The notes under the pieces were generated by a model that worked only from the letters and a program-made list of their open reading frames with translations, was not told the DNA's origin and searched no databases. A program made the translations under genes and the position numbers. From contig NC_064437.1 in assembly GCF_023343835.1 (NCBI RefSeq), positions 56,308,972-56,372,971 of the forward strand: a DNA stretch of 64,000 nucleotides. The letters are read 5' to 3'. Numbering within the stretch: the first letter of the stretch is position 1; the number at the start of each line of letters is the position of its first letter. This stretch comes from Lagopus muta. Its lineage: Eukaryota; Chordata; Aves; Galliformes; Phasianidae. Below are positions 50,342 to 62,885 of this stretch, piece by piece.

Positions 50342-50364
50342 CTTGTTTGTTTGTTTGTTTGTTT
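50342..50364 (+). repeat. (GTTT)n short repeat
   Basis: Five GTTT units in tandem, with no associated feature. Confidence 0.85.
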
Positions 50365-52865
50365 CTGCTGTTACACTCTCCTGAAACTTGGCCTAATTAT
50401 TGGCGTTTGAAATACCTGTTCTTACAGGAGTTTGTTTGAGAAGTGAATTAGGTAAGCATCCACAGCTCTGAACACAATTAAACTCTCTGTAACCCCGGTA
50501 CCCAACCTGAGGTATGGTGCTAAGCAGAGAAACTGAGAGTTCTGACATGTTCTGTACTCTGAATGATTACAGTAATTATGTCCCATCAGTGAAAAGGCCC
50601 AGTGACTCAAAGTGAGGGGGAGAGGTGAATCAGAATTGAATGAGGATTAAGAGACAGGGCGGAGCATCGTGGAGATAAGAAGAAAAGGTCAGAATTAGGG
50701 AGAACAGGCAGAAAGCCTGCATCCATTGCGGCATCACCTGCTCCAGAAGAGCCTGAGGTTCTGGGTTGCTGTTCACCTGCTGTTGACAGCTTTGTGAAAC
50801 CTGGCAAAATGGTGGCTCCCATAGGAAATCACAACCTGCCAGCATGGCGCTGGTCTGTTGGATGGGTCTGCATCAGGACTACAACAGGCAGCTTGTCAGG
50901 TGGTTTTTCAGCCTCCATTATGTAGGAATGTGCCATGTCAAGGCGTGACTTCTCTCTGTGAGGCACTCTACCATCCGTGTCAGTGAGCGTGTCAGTGCTG
51001 GCTGCCTGGGGCCTTCAGCAGGCTGCTGGAGATGCTGGTTCTGCAGCTCAGGGTGCTGGGAAGGCTGTGGCTGAGATTGCCTCTGTTCACACGAAGTTTG
51101 GATGAGAGCTGAGCTGAGAAGATGATGAGAGGCTGGAAATAGGGGGCAAGGGCCAGCGCAGTGGGTAGAAGTGCCTGGGAGGATTAGAGGAGCCTGAAGC
51201 AGTGAGCCAGCAGCGTGGGAGGGTTGGGAAGCAGGAACTCGAGGTTAACATGGGAACAGCGTAGGGGTACTTTGTGTTTACGTGTGGGGAGAGACCTGGG
51301 AAGCATGGAACAAGGAGTGCTGCTGTGATGAACGGAGGGATTGGTGTGGGGGCAGGAGACAAAAGCCTGGCAGCAGCTCCGCTCTGCTTCCAGCAGCTCT
51401 GCTGTGTGCCAGCAGCCCCTGCTCTGCGCTGGCATCTGACAGCAGTGCCCCCTCAGCTGTGTCTGTGCTGCTGCCCCGAGCCCACCCACCCCTGCTGGTG
51501 CCAGTGCTGCAATGGCAGTGCTCCTTGGGTGACTTTGCTTTTATTTTGTTACCCACTTTGCTTTTTGTCTTTTGTTAATGCAAGCACATTATGTTGTGAG
51601 AATTAATACGAAGCAAGCACCTGAAATCCTGGCATGAACCTGGCCTTCACGTCTGTTTGACCACTTCTGCTTGTGTGTTAGGCTACGGTCTTTAATTACG
51701 TTATCAAATGCCTTCATCCTCTTCCTCTTAATCTCTGTTCCATTCAGATCACGGGATTTACAGCCATCAAGGATGTGTAGTCAAAATAGTAAAAAAAAAA
51801 AAAAAGATTGTTGCTTTTAAGTTCTGCTTCTTTTTTTGTTGCCTTTTAAAGGAAAGAGAGATGAGAGAAGAGAAAATGAGGTTTGCAAGAGGGCAACAGA
51901 GCGCCACTGTAGAGATTGGAGTTTAGTTTCCTGTGTGGGAATGTCTGCACTGTGTGAACGATGTGGACACGTGTGTAGAAAAATAAAGCTGAGTGTAAAT
52001 GCAGAGCAGATTCCACCATGGGACTTGACACTGGGAACTGACAAGGAACTCAGGCTCAGCTGGAGGTACTCTGCTGCCAGTGGGGCAGGATTGGATTGCC
52101 TTCAGGAACTCTGTACTTTCCTGGTTATGAAGGATCCTAAAGTCTTGACCTGCAGCAGTCACCATTCCTCATTGGCATTCCTTAAGTTGTATTGGGTTGT
52201 TGTTTTGGGTCATCAAAAACAGAATGAAGTAATTTGAGACAGGATAATTTATTTGTAAAGAGTACTATTTATTTGATGCCTCTTCTGATGTTAATGAGAT
52301 CAGAACTTTAATTAGTCCCTCAGACATCTTTGGTTATTTGTATCTCTGTTTCTCCGCCCTCCGGTAGAAAAAAGGATAATAAAGTTACATTGTATTATGG
52401 AAATTAATATTTAAAGAACGCTGAGATGCAATACTGATGAGTATCAACGAAAGGCAGTAGGAAAAGGAGAATTCTCTCTTTAAAATAGAATTTGAGGAGT
52501 CCTTAGCAAAGACTTCATCTGAAAGAAGAGGTGGAAATGTTGAGGTTATTCTGGCAAGCTCTGCTGACACTGAAGCAGGATGTGAGCAGAATGAATGACA
52601 ACTGAAGGCCACTTTGTCATGCCATGTTTTACTTCCATGCTGAGCGCCTTGAGGTTGCCCGTAGTCAACATTTCTAGGGGTGAACTCTGCTGGGGTTATT
52701 TTTGCTGTTTACAGCACACGTGAACCTCTGGAGAAACGCTGGCTATTCTTTAGTAGCTGCAGAATTCACATGGCCCCGTGTACTTTCTTCACCAACGTAA
52801 ACATTATGGTCTGCATAACATCCCAAACATGCACATCCCTGTTCCAAGCTCTTCCATCACTCCTT

Positions 52866-53177
52866 TTACTGACAGACTTTGAGACGCGTTCTCCTAAGTG
52901 AGAGAATTTCTGAAGGATGCATATAGCGGTGAGATGTAGCAACAGCCCCTCTTGTTGCAAGAGTGGACTTGTTAAATGTTCCCTTCTTCATTGAGTTAGT
53001 CACTACTTGAGCCACAAGGCTGCTTTCATGTGGTTTAACATCCTGTTCTTGGTAACGTTGTCTTACACCTGATGCAATGCTTAGGGAAGCTGAAATTCCT
53101 GCAGATGTTTCCTCAGAAAATGAAACTGAAATTCCTCCTACAGTAATTGTTGTGCATGTCACTGCAGCTGTCTCCAA
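52866..53177 (-). other. Unidentified open segment, possible fossil ORF
   Basis: A 103-codon minus-strand frame includes SIASGVRQRYQEQDVKPHES and a Ser/Thr-rich start. The composition looks more protein-like than that of neighbouring chance frames, and upstream in the same frame are stops near 53.2 kb. I cannot assign it. It may be a decayed transposon or retrocopy piece, or chance. Confidence 0.15.
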
Positions 53178-56100
53178 ACAAAGTCAGTTTGGATTCTTGG
53201 CAAGCAAATATCATTATTTAGAGGCTAATGATGAGAGGAGGGCGTCTCACTTGAGCAGTTAAAACTCTCTATCAGTATTTCCAGTTATATGTCGCTTGCA
53301 AGAGAAAAGCATGTGGAGCTACTAGTGGATATTTCTCCAAATGCTAACTTTCATATTAAGATGTTGCAATATCTATCCTAATATGATGGAGAAACCGATA
53401 TTGCGGGTTATCAGAAACATACTAAGACACAGCAGCTCTGCAGGCTTAACTGCATGATTCTTGTTCACACAAAGGCATCAACACGTCTGGGCGCCGGGAT
53501 GATTGTTATTCATTGTGCATTGAGCAGAAAGATAGGAACTGTTTGTTTGGATGCTTTTCTAAAATTTTACTTTCAAGGTTTTCTCTCATGGGTGCTGTTG
53601 ACACTCCTGACTTACAAAGGAAATAAATGTGGGCTTGATTTGTTACACAGTTTCATATGCTGTATTTTTTTCATGCAGATCTGGATTCCCCTTGCTGTGC
53701 TTCCTTTGGGAGGGAGCTCAGCTCTTCGGTGTGGTTGTAGACCCAAAGCTTCAGGGCTGCGGGAGGATTTGCAGCTTGGCTTGATACTTTGTTGATGGGT
53801 GGTGGATTCTAACGAGGTCCTCTGCAATGGGGATGTTTGTCCTCTCCTTGGTCAAGGCTACTGGCATGATTTGGTGAGTGGGTCCAGCACACTGTTTGAT
53901 GGCAGTGGACCCTGAATTATTGCCAGCAGAGAGAGCTTAAAATGAAAAGCAGCTGTTGTCATTGGGAACAAGCAGGTAGTAACTGTGGTCAGCAACCATT
54001 ACAATGGGCATTATCCCTTGTAATAAATTTTCTTGTTATATTCATGGGATTATTTTCTTTTCCAAGGAAAATAACTCTTGAACTGATAGAGGAAATGCTT
54101 GTATCCAGCAGTGGGCAAAGTGCTGTCAGAAATTCAAACACTGCCACTGGAGAAAACCTGAGATTATTTCTGCAGAGGTTCCCAGATCTCTGCTACCACC
54201 CTTAGCATGCCGTGCTAGTGGAGTAAGCTTCTCTTGTAAATTTGATTAGTAGTGACTGTCTGGTTTGATACTATTGCAGTACCTTTTGAATGAATTAAGT
54301 CCAATCACACTAATTATTTAGATGCAGGCTGCTTTTCTCACGGTTTTGAGGTTTGCACCAGGTCAGTAATGTGCTGTACGCTCACAGGACAGGTGCTGGC
54401 CAGGGCATGTTTAGACCAACACCTGTTCTTGTGTTTGTCAGGGTGATGTGATGTGTGGTTTTTAATTGCGTAATGGGGGGACGTGGATTTTTACAGCCTA
54501 AGGAAGGATGGACAAGGATGGACAACTAATCAGCTGAAGTGCAAGCTGAGCCTTCTGGGTTTTAAGGCTTGGTGGGGTTTTATGCTTGAACTTTTTAAGC
54601 ATCAGTCTCAGAATCTCCTTGGGATTTGCCAAGCAGGCAAATAAATGTGAAAAGCCGCATATGGATCCCAGCTGCCTGCGAGCAGTGCTGCTCCATGGCT
54701 TCAACACGAGTCACAACGGCTGTATGTCTAACATTTTTTCCTCTTTCTGCCCTCCCTCCCACACCTGATGAAACTACATAGCTCTGAAATGTCGGGAGGC
54801 CGCATACCTGAAGCAGCAGTGGGCTTGTTTCAACATCATTTGCCGGTATTATAGATCCAGATATGACTAATAAGGAAATTTCTTCATTTGGTGTCAGTGG
54901 ATGACCAATCTGTGCTAGCATGAGGAACAAAGCCAGCACGAGGGGGTTGTGTTGCCCAGGGAGCAGCTCTGTCCCTGGAGTGAGTCACGATGCTGATGTC
55001 TTTAGCCACAGGGAGGAAGCACAGTAGCAAAACTTAAATGTCTCTTATTTTTTTTTGCCTTCTGCCTCTTTCTGGAGGTATTTCCAAGCAGACTGACATC
55101 CCTGACACCCAGAATGTTAACATTTCTGGATTTAGAGCATTCACAATTTCCCTTTTGTTGTAATAAAACGAAGAAACTGACTACCTGGTAAACCAGAATA
55201 GTGAGTATGGTAAGCATTTATTTCAATATCTTTAGTTGACTTTCCATAGTAAATTTCTTTTTAAATCACTTCTGGCATTCAGATGTACACTGCCAAAGAG
55301 GAGAAGACAGAGACTTATTTTTCTTCCAGAGTCTGTGTTCCTTTTGGAGTTAGAGAGCAGGCTCAACATCATTATCATTACCAAATTACTGCACGTTCTG
55401 AAATGATGTTGACAGCAGTAGACATCCATGCAGCAGAGTCGCTCTGTGCTCAGAGAGTAGCTGTGTGCTCAGCACTGCCCCGGGTCCCTGCTGAGATGGG
55501 AGGGCAGCGCATTCGCAGCTGACAAATGCTTTTAGTGGAGTCTTCAATTAAGTCAGTAGATCTTTCCTAATTCCATTTCCTGCTGTACTAAAAACTGCCT
55601 ACCAGAAGATGATGATGCTCTTCAAACCATGAAACCATCTTAAAAATTTAATCTGGCTAATATGTAAAACCAGTAACAGAATCAGAGCTCAATAAAATAT
55701 AGACATGATTTCAGAGTAATGTAAAGCAAGATCAAATTAGGCTGTGATATAATTTTAAGGCTAACCTTGAGGGAGCTGTTGTCAGAAACCATGGTTCGGA
55801 GTGGTTGAAATATTAGATCAGCCTTGCTAATCCTTTCTTTTTTATTTATTTAGTGAAACCTCTTGGGAAATACTCCGTCTAGATTTCTTTGGAGCTTCTG
55901 AACAGATCTGATCAGGGAAACAGTATTGTTTTTGGAACTCTTCAAGTCTCTGTGGACTATTGCTATCATCGGCTGTATTAATAATACAGGTGTTTTTAGC
56001 ACAGAGTATCCAGTAACTATTGATTTGCTTCTCTTTTGGAGCTAGTCAAGCTTCCAGAGAGCATATTTCCATTTTCATGGCATTAAAACCCCCTGTGTGT

Positions 56101-59100
56101 CTAATAAGACCAATTATTGACATGTCAATATCCTTAAAGTAGAAACAGGAAGAGAGGAAGGAGAATATGAAATAATAGACGGAAGGAAATTAGGGGTGGT
56201 TTAACCTGCAGATGAGGGTTAACAATTTGAGTTCTGCTGCAGGAAGAAATGTGACTTTGAATCAATGTACAGTGCATATGGCATGGGCAAACTGAACTAA
56301 GCTAAATGCACGTTTGGCTCACGCGCACACACACCAAAGAAAACCAGAACAGCCTTGTGGAGCTGTTTGTTTTCATTAGGCTAATCTGCCTCTGCTTGGA
56401 TTTGTTTTTGAAGCTGCCAACAGTAGAGCAGCTAAGCGCCATCGCTTGGGCTTAGCTATCTTTGCCTCACTATGTTTTGCTTTTGCGTATAAAAAAATTT
56501 AACAAAGGTTATATCTTTATTTTGGGGCTGTTCTTATAATAACATGCTTGTGAATTGCATTAAGTAGTTTTTACTGTACGATTTTCTCTATTCCTTCTTT
56601 TCCATTATGATGGGCTTCCATTCGAGTTAACTTCAGCTATGTTAGAAGTTCACTTGGTTGGAGACAAAGGACTGAGATGTGCCTTGGGCAGACAGTGAAC
56701 TGCCCATGGAGAAAGCAGCACACAGTTAGCATGAGGATGTGGGCCCCAGTGGAAGGGGCTTGTGTCTTTGTGCCATTTTTGGGGTGTATGTAAGGTTAGA
56801 TATGGTGCAGAAAAGTTGGGTGCCTTAAGGTTTCGAAGGCTTACTGCACAGTTAAACCACTTAGGAGTCCTGCTTATAGTTTTGTGCTATTTCTCCTACT
56901 GTTAGAATTTCTCTTCTGATTCTGAAAACAAGAGCACACACAACTAATTGTGCACCCATATTCAGATTTGGTTCAGGCTTGTGAGGGGAGATAGCTAAGA
57001 TAAGCTCACTGGTGCTCATTTGGTGTTCCTATGTAAGCAGTTACTGGCGCCTCTTGTGGGGTTTTGCTAGGATTTACGTGAAGATGGCGACTTACAGCAT
57101 GGGGGCCTGAGGTATTGATAGGGATTTGATTTTGCCACTTTTTTTTTGTCACTTATATCTTACCATGTCTGCACATCTGCAGACTGGAAACATCCCAAGG
57201 TAGAGAGCGGCAGGCGCGTGACTTATGCCACGCATTCAGACTCCTCAGCTGGAGCATATAACGAAAGGAGGGTGCTTGGTTGCTCAGCTAAGTCATTTAT
57301 TTTACCCGTTGATGCTTAAAATAGTCTCGAGGCAGCCTGACGCATGCTCTGCTCTCTTGTGGCCCACATAACATATGTTGATGCGAGAGCTGTGAGCCCT
57401 GCGTTCCCTACCGCGTCCTTCCTCCTTGCCTGCTGTCGCAGCCTGACCCTCGCCTTCCCCCAGCGCTGTGTGTGTGGCTCCAGCATGGGCTGAGCCCTGG
57501 GCAGGTGACGCAGAAGGTTCTGAAGCACACAACTTCAGAAAGCTACAACTCATAGGGAAAAATGAGCGTCTATCAGGTAAATATGCCAGTGGAAATGAAA
57601 CTTCAGGACACTTCTACAGACATGACTAATCCTACGCATGCTGTTACTCAGCTAGCGAAGCGTATTATCAGGAAAGGTCCCAGAGCTCCTAATTATAAGC
57701 TAATAAATGAAAACCTCATGTTTTCTGTAATAAACAGAATCACTGAATCTAATTTTGTCGTCTGTTCCTTTCCCCTCCAAAAAATAAACCACTCAAATGT
57801 TTATAGCCGTGCAAGAGAGGGAACATCATTTATAGTAAATGTGTGCTTTGCCTGCCGTCCATGTGTTCCCTCCTGATTCTTGCTGCTTCTCACTTCTAAA
57901 TTTTAAAACTCCAAAAACTGATTCACTCCAAATTAATCTGTAAAAGCATCCTTTTGGCTTCCTTTGTCATCTGTGAGCTGTATGATGACGACAGCAGTTG
58001 TAATTTATCAGGCTTGTATCATCAGTAAGTTGTGTGTGGTGGCTGAGGGCAGTTAGAAGGGATGACAAAACAAATAGTCTTTTTGAATGGACTTGGTAAC
58101 AGAACTTCAAATAAGTTATTTATATAATATATATACTATATAATAACATTATTTAGAGTTTGGTTATTGCATAACTAAAAATAAAAATAAAATGCAGAAC
58201 CTAGGATGGATCCAAACTTGCTGTCTGATTTGTTTTAAAATATGAACCAAATCAAGCAGATCCTACCTCAAATTTCTGCAAGGATATTGGGGTTATTCCA
58301 CTTTTCCTTGAATTATTGTTTCAGGTCTTCAATTGGTCTTTGAAAGTTAACAGCAAAACAAAAACGAGTCAGTCCAAAAACTTCAGAAAAAAATCATGGC
58401 TTCAGGTTTTCCCTTGGCTTTTTGGCTGCCAACCCCCGAGATTGCAGATGTGAGTTTTCATCCTCCCTCCCTTTGGTCCAGGTTGTGGCATTCACTCCCA
58501 GTTAGTATTTAAGGCTGCATCTTCTACTGTGGGGCCATTTAAGGTTTATAAACTGCCAGAGTCCCAAGATCTGTGTGTGCAAACATAGCATCTTCTACTC
58601 CAGGTGGAATTTAGACAAGGATTATTACCTTTTCTCCACATTAATTCTTTCTCCTTTAAACACAACTAATTTCTTCAGAAACTGAACCTATCCAGCCCTG
58701 TAGCCTGTCTGTGTTGTTCTCTGTCCTGTCAATGTGACTTTGATGAATCTTTTAATTTTAATAAGGGTGAAATATCCCATTTTCCTGCTGATCTACTTCA
58801 GGAGTAGACAAATATCAGCTCAGTCCAACGGCTGGGTTTGGCCTTTGATGGCTTCTTTAAAAGCAGTACTTCCCCCATTCTGTATTACCTTGGTTCTTTA
58901 TTTATGGGTAGTGTGAATGGACAGAAATTACTTCTTTTTATATGGTGATAAGTTTGGCTGCTGTGAAGATGTAATTACTTGGAGATTTCTCACTGTATTG
59001 AATTAAGTTTTTGGGTGGGGTGTGAACAGCTGATTTTGATTAGTTGACCCTGGAAAATTGAATGTCTCAGGTTGTCTGTTGATTATGAAGTAGCAGTTTA

Positions 59101-60079
59101 TCCTTGAGTCGTTCCAGCTGATACAGGTACAAGGTAAAATTTTACAGAGGGAGTTCTTGCTAAATGTGAAACAAGTATGCAGATCCCAGCCTGCTTCATA
59201 GGAAACAGGAATCCATGCATAAAAACAGCACCACTTTCAACAAACCACATTTATAAGCAATAGCTCAAAGGCTAAAGCTAGGGCAGGTTGCGTTATACTG
59301 AGGCTATTCCTATGTAATTAATGGGTATAATAGGTCTGTCTGCATTTCATTTCACTGTCCAGTCTGCAATCAGCCTGGCTTTGCCTAGCAATGATATTTG
59401 TGTTCTTAACTGAGATGCTGTAGGCTTGTTCTTGATGTAGGTTTGTGTTCCATCGTTTAGGTGCCCACGTGCTTGGCAGAGAAATGCCCTGGCAAACGAG
59501 AAATATGTCAGAAAATATATTTTGAAGAAGCTGAAACATCAGCTGCATAAAGCTGACATATATTCAGTCAGTTTAGTGTGTTTAAAAGCCACAAAAATGT
59601 AATTTCAGGTTATTTCTTCCTTCAGAGGTGTCCCTGCCAAGATGGAGTTCCAACTGGATCAGTTTTGGAAGCCTCAGTGTCCTGCCATGAGTCTGCCTGC
59701 CACGCCGACATCTTGCTTGTTTATTCTTCTGCCTCTACCACTCAACAGCGGTTGCTGCATTGACAGCATTCCTCTTTTCAGCCATGGTTTGTTACAAGAT
59801 AGGTAAGCTGAAACATATTGCTCAAAGTAGAATTGCTTTGGATAGTGAGGAGATGAAGGGTTGTGTGGAAATTAAGACTTTTACTAGCTCAAGAGCAAAT
59901 GTCTTTTCTGTTTAGAACATCATGTCATTCTTGCAGTTTGCTGTTTGAATAGTGTGTCATGAAAGTGGCATCTGCCAAATACCAAGCAGGCATTTCAGTT
60001 CTTTGTGTCGTCATTCTGTGTGAAATAAATGGAAGGGGTTTGAACGGAGGACAGTCTTCATACAGCAGCCTGTCACTTT

Positions 60080-60200
60080 GCAAAGCAGCTGTGAAATTAA
60101 TGGGAGTACAAATGAAAAGCAGCTGATAATTAGGCTGCTGGGTGTTAATTTTAAATTAGGTAATCAAGAGAATGCTATTGAGAGGCATATATTTTGTGGG
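60080..60200. promoter_or_regulatory. A/T-rich cluster of homeodomain and E-box motifs
   Basis: Within 120 bp there are TAATTAG, TTAATTTTAAATTA, GAAATTAATGG and two CAGCTG E-boxes. Such density resembles deeply conserved developmental enhancers, but motif counts in A/T-rich DNA are weak evidence without an alignment. Confidence 0.25.
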
Positions 60201-62870
60201 GGTCTATTTATTTATTTATTTAATATCCTAAGAAGGGCTCCAGCTGGGTGGCATGGCAAGTTACAGCTCCTGGTAGTAATTTGGTATCAGAAGGGATTCA
60301 AGGGTCCTACTGAGCTTGAAAGGAAGTGGATTGTGATGGTAAGGATGGTATAGTGAAGCGTGATTTTTATTTGTAGTAAATAGGCTGTGAAACTTAGTTG
60401 AAATTCCTTTTATTGTTGATCTACACATCCGATTTGTTGTGTCATTATTCTCGGGCTCCTGTCAGGGCATGAGGGTGCATGTAAAAGAATGGAGAAGGTG
60501 CATAGGAATTCCTCTGTTTCTGCTATGGTGAGCATGCTAGATGGAGCATTTATCAGTGATTTTGGCTTAAGGATTGTAACACATCATGACAGAAGGCATG
60601 TGGAGTCTGTCCATTCTACAAGTGAGTAATTATTTAGTTACCACGCCTCTTCTGTGCAATCCAAAAGAAGAGGAGACCTCTTGGTGTTAATCAGGCCACA
60701 AGATATACCTATATCTGAATTGAAAACCCTAAATCAAAGAGAGGCTCAGATCACAGCTTAACGGATAACAAAACAGCAATTCTTTACATTCTGAAAGGCT
60801 TTACATTAGTATGTGATTTTTCTGAAATTCAGAGTTGAGTTTGATTTGATTCGCATTTGATTTGTATGCTTGTATTGAACCATGTGATTTGCTCATCTCT
60901 ATGTCAGAAATCAAAGGGAGCACTCATAAAAACATGGGCTTCAGCTTCAAAACAAAGCCACTCCTCTTCAGTCAGGGATTTCAGGTCATGATTTATTACA
61001 CCTCTATTATTTGTGTAATTTTTATGTCCTTTTATACTGGGCATGAGAGAAGCTCTGAAACTTGCTTCTATGATGATGCTCTCTTGTGCTTGGTTATAGA
61101 CTATTGCATGGTGCCAGTTTCTCTGTCTCCTCTATCTAGCTAAGCAGCCCCTGCTGTCTTTCTCTGTGGCTGTTCACTGGGCTATGGAACAACATTCTAG
61201 ATAACACCTTGCTTCCCATAACCTCTCTCCAAATCCTGTAGCCTTTTCTACAGTGCTTGCAATTAAATGTTAGCAATGAGTTGCATGGGAAAATAGTTCT
61301 GCGTTACAGCTGAATGTTGTGCCAGCTCAGCAGGTCTGTGAGCGGCTGCCTGCATGTCCTTCCTGTGCCAAAACAACAGGCATTCTCTTTCTCGTCTGTG
61401 AAATATAGAAGTGGCTGAGTGCACCTACTGCTGTGTTTTTTGATTAGGGGAGGGAGATAGCAGTTTGCAAAGCAAAATTGAAATTGCCTGCAAGAGGACA
61501 TGAGCCTTAATGGTAAGGATCTCCTGCCTTTCAGACTGTGCTTAGGAGAAGCAAGACTTATTTTGCTGTTTTGGGGTGCAGCAGTAACATCTGAAGTGCC
61601 AGATCAGGGTGCTGCTTTTACAGCTCTGCCTGAGATAAGGGTATATGAAAATGGAGATTAATTCTTTGAGATATGCCCTGCTTCAGCTGTGAATATTGCC
61701 CATGCTTCCTAATCGTGGATCTGATTTGGCATGTGACTGTAGCACTGAGTGACAGCTCTGTACCGAGCACTGTCCAGATGGTGAGCTCTTGTACAGCTTT
61801 ACTCTCTCGTTCCTCACAGACCTACTTATTAGGTTATTTTGTGTCCTCACATGATCAGGCACGAGAGCACGTGCCAACTGACAGCAAGGTGAGGGGCAGG
61901 AGAAGTTCCACAAGTGGAGGAAAATGACACTGAATGTTACTGTCATTTTCAGAACTCTGCCAGAGATCACTGTCAAAAACAGGATCCCTGTGTAATTGAT
62001 CTTGGTCTGTTGTGACTGAAGCACATCATACATCCTTTTGTTGCCTAATATTGATTGAATTATTGTACACATAATCTTCTTTCCACTATGGTACTGCAAA
62101 TTATGCATGTGTCCCAGGTTCATTCTTGGTGCAGGACACTGGGCAGTGTCTTGCATGTCTTAAGAGCATGCAAGGCTAACAGGCAGCTTCAGTCCAAAGC
62201 ACTGCTCTGTATGTGGCACGGTAGCTGCTGTTGTAAAACCTAGTAGAGTCTATGGCTTGTCAGTCTGTTTCTCCAGTGCTAACCTAATAGCTGAAGTAAC
62301 CCTGTAGGATCTTCAGGCAAAGCACTCCAGAACTGATATGGAAATGCTGAAGAGCCAGAACCTTATTTTCCTTTATTCATCTTCCAGGCCTCATGTGCTA
62401 CCTGGCTCGATGTCATAAGGAAGAATGCTACTGCTAATGCAAGGATGGAGATCCAGGAGGATAAAACCTTCTCTCCATCACAGATTCTCTTTGTCAAGTG
62501 ATAGCAACTTGTTCAACTAGTTGTACAGCAGGATCATGCTCTACTGAAGTGGTTTCTTTTCCATCAATGGTTAATTTTTATCCCTAAGAGCATAACAAAA
62601 CCATAACACCTCAGATGTTACTTGCTGGTGGCATGACAGATGTTGTTGCTGTTGTAATCAGCATGACACGTAGGGGTGGTGCTAGCTTACTAAAATTAGA
62701 AAGAACTGAAGGCTCACCCTGAAGTGCAAACATTGTTATTATGTGACTTGCTTGTTTTTGTCATTTAGCTAACAATTGTCCCATCAGAATAGGGATAATG
62801 CATGGCAGATGAAGAACAGTGATTTTATTGAACTCTCCACGCAGGTGACTCATGTTTTGCTCTATTTGCC

Positions 62871-62885
62871 TTTTTTTTTTTTTTT
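62871..62885 (+). repeat. T homopolymer (15)
   Basis: Fifteen consecutive T in intergenic DNA. Confidence 0.9.

Noticed and set aside
51791..51805. A15 run as the tail of a processed pseudogene
   Set aside because: The sequence before it has no recognisable gene, poly(A) signal or flanking duplication.
57046..57059. CTCF site in reverse orientation
   Set aside because: The match needs a one-base deletion relative to the core, so it is not called as a feature on its own.
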